Source of the DNA: Prevotella sp. MGM1
GTDB taxonomy: Bacteria > Bacteroidota > Bacteroidia > Bacteroidales > Bacteroidaceae
Assembly: GCF_002933775.1 (NCBI RefSeq)
Contig: NZ_BEWV01000125.1
Span: 32,090-96,089 of the forward strand
Length of the DNA stretch: 64,000 nucleotides
Direction of reading: 5' to 3'
The notes beneath the pieces are model-generated. The model had not been told where the DNA came from, made no database searches, and saw nothing but the letters and a program-made list of their open reading frames with translations. Position 1 is the first letter of the stretch. Every line of letters starts with the position of its first letter. Both the position numbers and the translations under genes were made by a program. Of this stretch, positions 19,588 to 28,932 are shown piece by piece.

Positions 19588-20220
19588 TTAAATGTTCAGA
19601 CCCGAGAAACACATCATTGCCATAGCCATAAGGCCTACTGTTATAAAAGTAATGCCAAGGCCTTGCAACGGCTTAGGCACATCGCTATACTGCATCTTCT
19701 CACGTATGGCACCCATAGACACGATGGCAATCGTCCAGCCAATTCCGCTACCTACGGCGTAAACGACCGAATCGAGCACACTGCCTATATACTGTGAAGA
19801 GGCCGGATCGAGATTGATGCGCTGCTGCATGAACAGCGACGCTCCCATTATGGCACAGTTTACGGCTATCAAGGGCAGGAAAATTCCAAGCGAGGCATAA
19901 AGCGACGGAGAAAAACGCTCTACCATCATCTCCACCAACTGCACGATACCCGCTATGACCGCTATATACAGAATGAACCCGAGATAAGATAAATCCACAC
20001 CCGGCAAAAGACAGTCGGGGCCGAGAACACGTGTCTGCAAGAGATAGTTTACAGGGACGGTGATGAGCAGCACGAACGTAACCGCACAACCAAGCCCCAA
20101 CGATGTCTTCACATTCTTTGACACGGCAAGGTAAGAACACATGCCGAGGAAAAACGCGAATATCATATTGTCCACGAAAATGGACCTGAAAAACAAACTT
20201 ACCAAATGTTCCATATTCAT
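19588..20220 (-). CDS. nqrE: Na+-NQR subunit E
   Basis: This 210-aa integral membrane subunit has about six helices. NqrD and NqrE are paralogous and together form part of the Na+ path and bind the intramembrane iron centre. It contains the conserved [19 protein letters not shown] segment (cysteine in helix 1) and a second cysteine in [11 protein letters not shown]. The start at 20220 overlaps the nqrD stop (ATGA). A second ATG six bases on (MEHLVSLFF) is the more usual family start. Confidence 0.95.
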   Translation of the reverse strand: MNMEHLVSLFFRSIFVDNMIFAFFLGMCSYLAVSKNVKTSLGLGCAVTFVLLITVPVNYLLQTRVLGPDCLLPGVDLSYLGFILYIAVIAGIVQLVEMMVERFSPSLYASLGIFLPLIAVNCAIMGASLFMQQRINLDPASSQYIGSVLDSVVYAVGSGIGWTIAIVSMGAIREKMQYSDVPKPLQGLGITFITVGLMAMAMMCFSGLNI

Positions 20221-20843
20221 TTCTCCTTATAAAAATAAGCCCTGTGTATCCATATCACACATCCCACAAGTATGAGCGCCATGGCAGGCATTGTCATCAT
20301 ACCGTTGTTTATATAGCCGGCATCATACGCGCATTGTGGTATAATCTGAATGCCCCCGAGGCTGCCTCGGCCGAAAAACTCCCTGCATGCACCCACTATA
20401 ATCAGAATCATGGCATATCCGAGACCATTTCCTATGCCGTCGAGAAAACTGGGCCAAGGCTTGTTCATCATCGCAAAGGCCTCAAGACGCCCCATCAGAA
20501 TACAGTTTGTTATTATAAGGCCTACATATACGGACAACTGCACGCTGATATCATAAGAATATGCTTTGAGAACCTGACTGACAACAGTGACAAGTGTCGC
20601 CACCACGACAAGCTGCACTATGATGCGTATCCGTGTGGGAATAGTATTGCGTATCAGTGATATTATGACATTGGAAAAAGCCGTAATCACAGTAACGGCA
20701 AGTCCCATGACTATCGAAGGCTTCAACTGTGCGGTCACGGCCAACGCGGAACATATGCCCAACACCTGCACCAGCACGGGATTATCCGGATTTAAGGGGT
20801 TTGCGAGAACTTCTCTGTTCTTCTTTGAAAACAACTTGCTCAT
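20217..20843 (-). CDS. nqrD: Na+-NQR subunit D
   Basis: This 208-aa membrane subunit has about six helices. Family features include [20 protein letters not shown] (conserved Cys in helix 1) and [17 protein letters not shown] (second conserved Cys), which with NqrE help hold the intramembrane iron centre. It starts 18 bases after nqrC and overlaps nqrE by four bases. Confidence 0.96.
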   Translation of the reverse strand: MSKLFSKKNREVLANPLNPDNPVLVQVLGICSALAVTAQLKPSIVMGLAVTVITAFSNVIISLIRNTIPTRIRIIVQLVVVATLVTVVSQVLKAYSYDISVQLSVYVGLIITNCILMGRLEAFAMMNKPWPSFLDGIGNGLGYAMILIIVGACREFFGRGSLGGIQIIPQCAYDAGYINNGMMTMPAMALILVGCVIWIHRAYFYKEK

Positions 20844-20861
20844 ATTTCTTTCTGCTTCGTT

Positions 20862-21599
20862 TTACCTTTCATTCAAAAACTTCATATATTTTCCAAGACA
20901 GTCGGCAAACATGTTGCTGACGCCGTCTGAGGTGAGGGTGGCACCGGTAATGGCATCCACTTCCGACTCCGCGTTCTTTAAATCCGACGGTTTTCTCACC
21001 GCAAGCGCAATCCTCTGCCTGTCATTTTCCGCGTCAGCGAAGAGCTTCTTACCACGGAACTTATCACGCCACGCCTTATTGTCCTTTATCTCGGCACCAA
21101 GTCCCGCTGTCTCACTCTCATGATTGAAATAAGCTCCGTACACGGTCGACTTGTCACTGTCTATGGCGATATATCCCCATATAGGCCCCCACAGTCCCAT
21201 ACCGTATACGGGAATGACATATTTCGTCTTGCCATTCACGTCGCAAACAAAAAGTCCGAGACGCCCGGCCTTATAGTCGGAACTGTTCAACATGAAAGCG
21301 GCTTGCTCTCCACCTCTACTGCCTTCATCGGTCGTATGCCCTTCCTTGTCTATTATCTTGTCGGCAAGTACTATGCGGGAATATTCAGAAGACACGTCAT
21401 CATTGCTTATGTTGTCGATGTTAAGAGCCGCGAGTATCTGCCTTTTCTTATCAAGAGCCACATTGACATCCTGTACCGGCTTCAATGTCTGAAAGACAAA
21501 AGCCAGCAGAAAAGCCACCATGACAACCATCACGGTACTGTATAATATAATGTATATGTTGGATTCTTTATTGAATCCCTTTCTATTCTGTTCTGCCAT
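20862..21599 (-). CDS. nqrC: Na+-NQR subunit C (covalent FMN)
   Basis: NqrC carries an FMN bound by a phosphoester to a threonine. This 245-aa protein has one N-terminal membrane helix (about 14-37) and a periplasmic FMN-binding domain. The attachment motif AITGATLTSDGV places the flavinylated residue at Thr221. Attachment needs an ApbE flavin transferase, which is not in this window. Spacing is six bases from nqrB and 18 to nqrD. Confidence 0.96.
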   Translation of the reverse strand: MAEQNRKGFNKESNIYIILYSTVMVVMVAFLLAFVFQTLKPVQDVNVALDKKRQILAALNIDNISNDDVSSEYSRIVLADKIIDKEGHTTDEGSRGGEQAAFMLNSSDYKAGRLGLFVCDVNGKTKYVIPVYGMGLWGPIWGYIAIDSDKSTVYGAYFNHESETAGLGAEIKDNKAWRDKFRGKKLFADAENDRQRIALAVRKPSDLKNAESEVDAITGATLTSDGVSNMFADCLGKYMKFLNER

Positions 21600-21605
21600 C
21601 GTGCG

Positions 21606-22769
21606 TTATTTTTTAGTCTTTAAACGTTTCATTCTCTTCGATATGTTTCTCTCAACGACGCAATAATCTATCAACGGAGCAAACATATTGGCAAAAAGAA
21701 CGGCCAGCATCATTCCCTCCGGATAACCGGGATTCATCACGCGGATAATGACAGCCAGCGTGCCGATAATGAATCCGAATACCCATTTGCCGGCCTCGGT
21801 ACGCGCACCAGTCACCGGATCCGTCGCCATGAACACCGCTCCGAAAGCAAAACCGCCAAGCACAAGATGCTCGTACCATAGCAACGGCGTCATTCCTGAC
21901 GCGCTGAACAAAAATGCGGTAAGACCGCCGCCAACAAACACACTCAGCATCGTTTTCCAGCTGGCAATACCTGTCCATAGCAACACAACCGCTCCCGCCG
22001 CTATTGCTATAACGCTCGTCTCGCCTATGCTGCCGGGAATAAATCCCAAAACCATATCGCACAGTGAATATTGAGCGGCGCTGCCACTGCCTATCGCACC
22101 AAGCGGTGTGGCACAAGTGAAAGCATCGGGCAACTGATTGCCGAAACCGAAGATGCTGTCTTTAGCCACCCACACGGTATCGCCGCTCATCTCCGTAGGA
22201 TAAGAGAAGAAGAGAAAGGCCCTGGCAACCAACGCCACATTAAAGATATTCATGCCGGTACCGCCAAAAATCTCTTTGGCAAACACCACGGCAAAAGCAA
22301 CCGCAACGGCAAGTGCCCACAAAGGACAGTTCACCGGAACGATAAGCGGTATCAGTATTCCCGATACGAGAAAGCCCTCCTGTATCTCTTCACCCTTCCA
22401 CTGCGCCCAAGCGAACTCTATGCCAAGACCTACCGCATAGCTTACGATTATCTTAGGCAATACGGCAAGAAAACCGAACAAAAACACCTCGGCGAAAGTT
22501 GCCGAAGATAATGTGCCTGCCGCGAGGTAGTTCTGATAGCCAACATTATACATTCCGAAAAGCATCGCCGGAACAAGGGCGATGACAACCATGCTCATTA
22601 TACGCTTTGAATCGATGGAGTCATGAATATTGGTCCCGCTCTTTGACGTGGCATTGGGCACATACAGGAACGTGTCCATACCGTCATATATGCTTTTGAA
22701 AGCGTGTAACCTGCCGCTTTCTTCAAAGTGTGGTCTTATCTTATCAAGATAATTTCTCAATATACTCAT
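21606..22769 (-). CDS. nqrB: Na+-NQR subunit B (covalent FMN, quinone side)
   Basis: This is the largest membrane subunit, 387 aa from the ATG at 22769 (MSILRNYLDKIRPHFEESG), with about ten hydrophobic segments. It receives electrons from NqrC and reduces quinone while moving Na+. The covalent FMN threonine is Thr221 in DAFTCATPLG, equivalent to the TGAT/SGAT site of other NqrB proteins. ATG codons further upstream are in frame but overlap the nqrA 3' end, and the shorter start matches the family N terminus. Confidence 0.95.
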   Translation of the reverse strand: MSILRNYLDKIRPHFEESGRLHAFKSIYDGMDTFLYVPNATSKSGTNIHDSIDSKRIMSMVVIALVPAMLFGMYNVGYQNYLAAGTLSSATFAEVFLFGFLAVLPKIIVSYAVGLGIEFAWAQWKGEEIQEGFLVSGILIPLIVPVNCPLWALAVAVAFAVVFAKEIFGGTGMNIFNVALVARAFLFFSYPTEMSGDTVWVAKDSIFGFGNQLPDAFTCATPLGAIGSGSAAQYSLCDMVLGFIPGSIGETSVIAIAAGAVVLLWTGIASWKTMLSVFVGGGLTAFLFSASGMTPLLWYEHLVLGGFAFGAVFMATDPVTGARTEAGKWVFGFIIGTLAVIIRVMNPGYPEGMMLAVLFANMFAPLIDYCVVERNISKRMKRLKTKK

Positions 22770-22782
22770 AGTAACATTTATT

Positions 22783-24132
22783 TTATTCATTCTCCTTACG
22801 CAACATATCCAAGCCACTACGGACTATTCGCTGCAATTCCAACTTAGAACTGTCGACAAACTCCGCCAAGGCAAAATCTTCGGGAGAAACCTCGTAAATG
22901 CCGAGTTGTTCCATTTTATCTATATCTCCGGCTATTATGGCCTTTATCAAATACTCGGCGTAAATATCCATAGGCAGCACACGGTCGTACTCCCCACTCA
23001 TTATGATATGACGCTCACCGCCCTTGATACGGGCATCGAGCGCATATTTCCTTTCACGAAAAAGCCATGAGAAATAGCTTCTACTGGACGAGTACTGGTT
23101 TAGCCGCGGCATTATCCATCCGGCAAACTCATCGGCATCATCCCCCTCCGGTATCACGGTTATTTCCGAACTATGAGCACCGAGAAAGCCGTCTTTGGAT
23201 GTCTGCTTACCGGTAAGGACGTTGCCGTCTATTATCCTTACTTTCTTTTCCGTCTTAATGCTGTTGCTGAGCAGTGTAGACAGTTCTTCACCAACAAGCA
23301 TATCCACATAAGCCGGCTTCTCTACCTCGCTTCCCACAAAAGCTATGGTGCGACGCAAATCCACTTTTCCCGTATTGAACAGACGCCCGAAAAACAATAC
23401 GGCGGAAGGTTCTACCGTCCAAACGGTCTCTCCTTTGTTCACCGGATCCACATGATTGACATGTACACCCACATTCCCGGCCGGACAAGGACCGTCAAAA
23501 ACATTGATCTCGACATTCCGCGCTTTTGTCAACGCATCGGCAGATTGGCCGACTCCTATTCCGAGGTAAGTCTTGGCCATTTTGGAAAGGGCAGTCAAAC
23601 CTGTTTGAAAATCATCTTCCTGCCCTTGCAACTCAAACTCAAAATCGGCCGCCAAAGGCATATCCCTAAGCGCAGATACGAAAATTGCCTTAGGCATTGT
23701 ATCAGGATCAGCCGATACCGCATAAGGCAACATGTTGATATAACCGAACAGTCCAGCCTCAAGCAAGGCATCCTTCACATCCCGGCCGCTGAGATTTGCC
23801 ACATCTTTCTTTCCGAAACAAACATACTCCTGAGCATCATCAGCATCTACACGAATGCCAAGCACCTTACGCCGGTCTCCACGGACAACTTGCCTGACAA
23901 TCCCGCTTACCGGCGAGGAGAACTTCACTGATGGATGGTTCTTATCAAAGAACAAAGCCTCACCGGCCTTAATCCTGTCACCTTCTTTAACAATAACTTT
24001 GGGAATCACGCCTGTAAAACTATCCGGCTGTAACGAATATTTACCATTAGAGCGTAAACGGATTTTCGTCATCTCCGCCTTGCCCGCAAGGTTAATATTC
24101 AAGCCTTTGCGTAATTTAATTACATTTGTCAT
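22783..24132 (-). CDS. nqrA: Na+-NQR subunit A
   Basis: This 449-aa soluble, cofactor-free subunit docks with NqrB and is implicated in quinone access. It begins MTNVIKLRKGLNINLAGKAE, typical of NqrA, with a barrel-sandwich region at about 40-75 (PKVIVKEGDRIKAGEALF). It is the first gene of nqrABCDEF. The upstream gap of about 190 bases is shared with the divergent tamB. Confidence 0.96.
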   Translation of the reverse strand: MTNVIKLRKGLNINLAGKAEMTKIRLRSNGKYSLQPDSFTGVIPKVIVKEGDRIKAGEALFFDKNHPSVKFSSPVSGIVRQVVRGDRRKVLGIRVDADDAQEYVCFGKKDVANLSGRDVKDALLEAGLFGYINMLPYAVSADPDTMPKAIFVSALRDMPLAADFEFELQGQEDDFQTGLTALSKMAKTYLGIGVGQSADALTKARNVEINVFDGPCPAGNVGVHVNHVDPVNKGETVWTVEPSAVLFFGRLFNTGKVDLRRTIAFVGSEVEKPAYVDMLVGEELSTLLSNSIKTEKKVRIIDGNVLTGKQTSKDGFLGAHSSEITVIPEGDDADEFAGWIMPRLNQYSSSRSYFSWLFRERKYALDARIKGGERHIIMSGEYDRVLPMDIYAEYLIKAIIAGDIDKMEQLGIYEVSPEDFALAEFVDSSKLELQRIVRSGLDMLRKENE

Positions 24133-24157
24133 ATTCTGGTTTCAAATGGTTTTGTTG

Positions 24158-24165
24158 CAAAATTA
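24158..24165 (-). promoter_or_regulatory. -7 box for the nqr operon
   Basis: TAATTTTG on the minus strand (24165-24158) ends 25 bases before the nqrA start. I could not find a convincing -33 element at the usual distance. Confidence 0.55.
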
Positions 24166-24230
24166 TACAAAAAAGCATATTGAATAAAAGAAAAAAACTA
24201 TTAAAATTCCATGAAGACAAGTTTTTAGTG

Positions 24231-24238
24231 TAATTTTG
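24231..24238 (+). promoter_or_regulatory. -7 box for tamB
   Basis: TAATTTTG on the plus strand lies 83 bases before the predicted tamB start. It is divergent from the nqr box 65 bases away. No clear -33 element was seen. Confidence 0.45.
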
Positions 24239-24321
24239 TACCAGAAAATACGATTTTAGAATGAATTGTAATCTCAATTTTACGATTTAACAGGTATAAA
24301 CGTACAATATTTTCATAAGAA

Positions 24322-27300
24322 TTGAAAGTGTTAAAGCATATAATCAGCATCTTTATATGGACCGCAATCGGCCTGTATCTGCTTTTGGTCATATTGCTCC
24401 ACATACCTTACATACAAAAAAATCTCGGCTCACAGGTCGCCTCTGCCATATCACACAAACTTGACGCAAAAGTGAGCATCGGCAGAGTGGATTTTGGATT
24501 TCTGAACAGATTTATCATCGATGATGTCATAATATACGACAGAAAAGGCAAAGAGATGATAAAAGCCGCAAGAATTTCCGCAAGGATAGAACTTATACCG
24601 CTAACGGAGGGAAAAGTATTAATATCGTCGGCACAGATATTCAGCTCGTATTTTTCCCTATACCGTGAAACGGAAAATGCGAAACCAAACTTTCAATTCG
24701 TATTAGACGCACTCGCATCGAAAGACACCACATCGCACACCCCTTTGGATTTAAGGATAAACACTTTCATAATACAAAGAGGCAACATAAAGTATGACAG
24801 ATATGACAAGCCACATACGAGTGGCATGATAAACCCGAACCATCTTGACATAAGGAATATCAGCGCACATATATCCTTGAAAGCATTGAAAGAAGACTCT
24901 GTAAACATCGCTATAAAGAAACTTGCCTTCAATGAGCAGTCCGGATTTAAACTCAACAAGCTGTCCCTTAAAATGGAAGGCAACAGAAAAAAATGCAAGC
25001 TTAAAGAGTTTAACCTCAAATTACCCGGTACCGAGCTCACAATCGACAGCATTAAAGCAAGCTATGAGTTCAAGGGAGACAGCATCTGGCTGCCTACAAT
25101 CAAATTTGCCGGAGAAATTAAAAAATCAACCGTTTCCCCATCAGACTTCGCATACTTCCTGCCCGCATTAAAATCATTTAACCACAAGCTACACATATCA
25201 TCCCTATTTAATGGAAGAGATTGCGGCATTGACATTCCCAGACTTACCATAAACTCCGACGACAACAGCCTGGCCCTATCCGCCGGAGGATATATAAAAA
25301 AGAACACGGAAGGAGTCGCATGGTATGCAGATATAAAGGAGTCTCGCTGCTCACAGGAAGCCCTGCAGTCATTATTAAACTCCACACGAAACACAAATGA
25401 GGATATAAATAGAATTATCTCCAAACTCGGTGATATAAGTTTGTCCGGACGCATAAAGTCCCAAAACAAACAGAACGGAAAAGCACAATGCCAAATCGGA
25501 ACCGGGGCCGGCAGCTTGAATATTTCAGCCAGTCTGGCAAACGGCCGTTTATTCAACGGAGACGTCAAGGCAAACGGCATTGACCTCAAAGAGATATTTG
25601 AAAACGACGAGTTCGGAATAATAACTGCCGACGCGGTATTCGACGGAATAATGAATGACAACAAACCAACTTTTGTAAACACAAAAGGCAACATTTCCGA
25701 ACTCGACTACAAAGGATACAGATACAGCAACATCACGATTGACGGGCAATATGCCGATAACGGAATACAAGGAGTGTTAAATATAAACGACCCTAACATT
25801 GCACTGAACATAGAGGGGGCTGTCAACAACATATCCCAAACACCGGATGTCAACTTAAATGTGTCTGTCAGAAACTTTTCTCCACAAGCCGTCAGACTGA
25901 CAAGGAAATGGGGAGACGCATCTTTTTCTGCCGACATCACCGCACAACTCAAGGGAATAGACATAAAAGATGCGGTAGGAAAAATCAGTATTGATGATTT
26001 TATCATGTCCAAGCCTGACGAACAATTCACGATTGGCAGCATCCGTTTGCAATATGGCTACGACAATAGCAACCGCTTTCTTACTGTCAACAGCGATTTC
26101 GGAACAGCAGAGATCATCGGCAGATTCGATTACAATACATTGGGAGACAGTTTCAAGCATTTCATAAAAAGCAAACTACCATCCATTCCAGGCATAAGAA
26201 ATACTAATAAAAAGGCAAGCAATGACTTTCTGTTAAGAGCCGACATAAAAAACACAGACTGGCTCGAGAAACTGTTTTACATACCTTTCAGGCTCTTGGC
26301 ACCCATGAGTCTGGATGGCGACATAAACGACTTGTCACACGATATTTTCCTTAACTGCCGTATTCCGCATTTTACATACAACGGAAAAGAATACAAAAAC
26401 GCTTCCGTTTCCATTTCTTCTCCGGATGAAGCACTGCACGGAAATATCAGAATAGCTAAAATAATGGATAATGGCGATGTTTTTGACCTTGATGTTACGG
26501 CCGATGCCATCGACGACAGACTTGCCACCTCACTGACATGGAGCAACAACGCAAAAAGAAAGCAAAGCGGAACAATAAATGCCATAACCATGTTTGCACT
26601 CGATGATGAGAACAAACCGACGGCCAATATTGCCGTGAAACCGTCACATGCGAATATCAATGATACGATATGGAATATCCCATCTTCAAACATAACATAC
26701 AGAAACAACAAAATAGAAGTTGACCGTTTCTCTATACAAAACAACAAACAACACATCATCATAGACGGTACGGCATCACGATCGGCGACAGACTCGATTA
26801 AAGTAGAACTGAACGATATAGACATTGAGTATATACTCGATCTTGTAAACTTCCACTCTGTCGATTTCAGCGGGCAGGCAACAGGCCATGCTTACATATC
26901 ATCCGCACTGAACGACATGTCCGCAAACGCAAAAATCACAGTGGACAATTTCCTTTTTGAGCATGGCAGAATGGGTATATTGAATGCCTATGTGGACTGG
27001 AACAAGAAAGAAAAGCAGATAGACATAAAAGCCGTTGCCAATGACGGACCGACAAAAAGTACTCTGATAAACGGATACGTATCGCCGGAACGAAATTATA
27101 TAGACCTTGAAATACAGGCAATAGGCACCCGCATAGAGTTCATAAAATCTTTCACAAGCAGTTTTATCAGCGACATCAACGGAGAAGCGAGAGGTGCCGT
27201 AAGACTTTACGGGCCGTTAAGCACGATTAATCTTACAGGCATGCTCGTGCTGAACGGAGACGCGACCATCAGCCCGCTAAACTGTAAATACCACCTCAAA

Positions 27301-28773
27301 GAAGACACGGTCACGCTCATACCCGATGAGATAGAGTTGCGAAATATACCAATATTCGACAAGTATGGCAACAGGGGGGAAATATCCGGAGGCATCCATC
27401 ACAAACATCTCACACGCTTGTCATACGATCTGTCCGTAAAAGCCGACAATCTGTTGGCTTACGACTTCCAGGATTTCGGCAATGAAACTTTTTACGGGAC
27501 TGTTTTCGGTACCGGCGAAGTGGACATACACGGAAGAAGCGGCGAGGTACTCATCAACATCAACATAACCCCTCAAAAGAACTCACAATTCGTATACAAC
27601 GTATCGAATCCCGATGCAATTGTCAATCAGGAGTTTATTCAATGGGGCAGCGCAACAGCCGGCAACGACACGATTGCAGCCGAAAGAAAACAGGACGAGG
27701 AAAAGGACATACGAAAATTAAGTTCGGACATGCACATAAACTTCCTTATAAACTGTACGCCGGACGCGACAATAAAACTGCTGATGGACAGCAAGACCAA
27801 TGACTATATAACACTGAACGGCAACGGAGTACTCAGAGCATCGTATTATAATAAGGGTGCTTTCAATATGTTCGGAACATACCGTGTGACAAACGGCACA
27901 TATGGTATAACGATACAAGACATTATCAAAAAAAGTTTTGTTTTTAACGACGGCGGTACAATACAGTTTGGAGGAAACCCGTTCGATGCCGGCCTCAATC
28001 TACAAGCGATACACACAGTCAACGGAGTATCCTTATCCGATCTAAACATAGGAAACAGCTTCTCAAACAACACTGTACGTGTGAACTGCCTTATGAATAT
28101 AAGCGGAACGCCTGGCGAGCCCCAAATCAGTTTCGACCTTGACGTTCCGACAGTAAGCACAGATGAGAAACAGATGATACGAAGCGTTATCAACAGCGAA
28201 GACGAAATGAGCCAGCAAGTACTTTATCTTCTCGGAGTAGGACGGTTCTATCCGAAGGAGAACAATAATGCCGGCTCACAAAAAGAGAACCAAAAAAGCA
28301 ACACGTCACTGGCTATGCAGGGGTTGTTATCGGGAACGATATCGAGCCATATCAACAGTGTTTTAAACACAGTGATAAACAGCAAGAACTGGAATTTCGG
28401 AGCAAACATTTCCACCGGAAACGACGGTTGGGACAACGCCGAATACGAAGGGCTGCTCAGCGGAAGACTGCTGAATAACCGCCTGCTCATCAACGGACAG
28501 TTCGGTTACAGGGATAACGCAAGCACCGCAAACACCAGTTTCATTGGTGATTTCGATATCCGATACCTTCTTTTCCCCAACGGCAACCTTTCCGTAAATG
28601 TATACAACAAGACTAATGACAGATATTTCACCAAATCAAGCCTCAACACACAAGGTATAGGCATTATCATGAAAAAAGATTTCAGTAACCTGAAAGACCT
28701 TTTCGGCATTAACAAGAAGAAAAAGAAGAAAAGTAAACGTCAAAAGGATAAACCATTGATTGATAAAGAATAA
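24322..28773 (+). CDS. tamB: TamB-like translocation and assembly protein (DUF490)
   Basis: This 1483-aa envelope protein has an N-terminal membrane anchor (about 6-28) followed by a very long repetitive beta region, and a C-terminal TamB/DUF490 domain (about 1100-1450) containing FNMFGTYRVTNGTYGI and GGNPFDAGLNL. TamB-type proteins span the periplasm and serve outer membrane protein insertion or lipid transfer. The tail is strongly basic (NKKKKKKSKRQKDK). The start is non-ATG: an in-frame TAA lies at 24316, so translation must begin at TTG 24322 or GTG 24328. No partner TamA is adjacent. Confidence 0.88.
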   Translation: MKVLKHIISIFIWTAIGLYLLLVILLHIPYIQKNLGSQVASAISHKLDAKVSIGRVDFGFLNRFIIDDVIIYDRKGKEMIKAARISARIELIPLTEGKVLISSAQIFSSYFSLYRETENAKPNFQFVLDALASKDTTSHTPLDLRINTFIIQRGNIKYDRYDKPHTSGMINPNHLDIRNISAHISLKALKEDSVNIAIKKLAFNEQSGFKLNKLSLKMEGNRKKCKLKEFNLKLPGTELTIDSIKASYEFKGDSIWLPTIKFAGEIKKSTVSPSDFAYFLPALKSFNHKLHISSLFNGRDCGIDIPRLTINSDDNSLALSAGGYIKKNTEGVAWYADIKESRCSQEALQSLLNSTRNTNEDINRIISKLGDISLSGRIKSQNKQNGKAQCQIGTGAGSLNISASLANGRLFNGDVKANGIDLKEIFENDEFGIITADAVFDGIMNDNKPTFVNTKGNISELDYKGYRYSNITIDGQYADNGIQGVLNINDPNIALNIEGAVNNISQTPDVNLNVSVRNFSPQAVRLTRKWGDASFSADITAQLKGIDIKDAVGKISIDDFIMSKPDEQFTIGSIRLQYGYDNSNRFLTVNSDFGTAEIIGRFDYNTLGDSFKHFIKSKLPSIPGIRNTNKKASNDFLLRADIKNTDWLEKLFYIPFRLLAPMSLDGDINDLSHDIFLNCRIPHFTYNGKEYKNASVSISSPDEALHGNIRIAKIMDNGDVFDLDVTADAIDDRLATSLTWSNNAKRKQSGTINAITMFALDDENKPTANIAVKPSHANINDTIWNIPSSNITYRNNKIEVDRFSIQNNKQHIIIDGTASRSATDSIKVELNDIDIEYILDLVNFHSVDFSGQATGHAYISSALNDMSANAKITVDNFLFEHGRMGILNAYVDWNKKEKQIDIKAVANDGPTKSTLINGYVSPERNYIDLEIQAIGTRIEFIKSFTSSFISDINGEARGAVRLYGPLSTINLTGMLVLNGDATISPLNCKYHLKEDTVTLIPDEIELRNIPIFDKYGNRGEISGGIHHKHLTRLSYDLSVKADNLLAYDFQDFGNETFYGTVFGTGEVDIHGRSGEVLININITPQKNSQFVYNVSNPDAIVNQEFIQWGSATAGNDTIAAERKQDEEKDIRKLSSDMHINFLINCTPDATIKLLMDSKTNDYITLNGNGVLRASYYNKGAFNMFGTYRVTNGTYGITIQDIIKKSFVFNDGGTIQFGGNPFDAGLNLQAIHTVNGVSLSDLNIGNSFSNNTVRVNCLMNISGTPGEPQISFDLDVPTVSTDEKQMIRSVINSEDEMSQQVLYLLGVGRFYPKENNNAGSQKENQKSNTSLAMQGLLSGTISSHINSVLNTVINSKNWNFGANISTGNDGWDNAEYEGLLSGRLLNNRLLINGQFGYRDNASTANTSFIGDFDIRYLLFPNGNLSVNVYNKTNDRYFTKSSLNTQGIGIIMKKDFSNLKDLFGINKKKKKKSKRQKDKPLIDKE

Positions 28774-28858
28774 AATGTGAGCGACCGTGCCGATGTTAAA
28801 TATTCATAAAAAGCAAAATAATTGAGTATCCGACAAGCACTACTATAATTAAAATAAG

Positions 28859-28866
28859 TACCTTTG
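28859..28866 (+). promoter_or_regulatory. -7 box for rpsA
   Basis: TACCTTTG is a full consensus match. It is followed by a roughly 60-nt AT-rich leader before the rpsA ATG, as is common for strongly translated Bacteroidota genes. The -33 region is not clear. Confidence 0.6.
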
Positions 28867-28932
28867 CAGCCGATTTTTAATTATTAACATAAAGTCAAAC
28901 TTTATTAATTAAACAAACATTTATTAATTATT

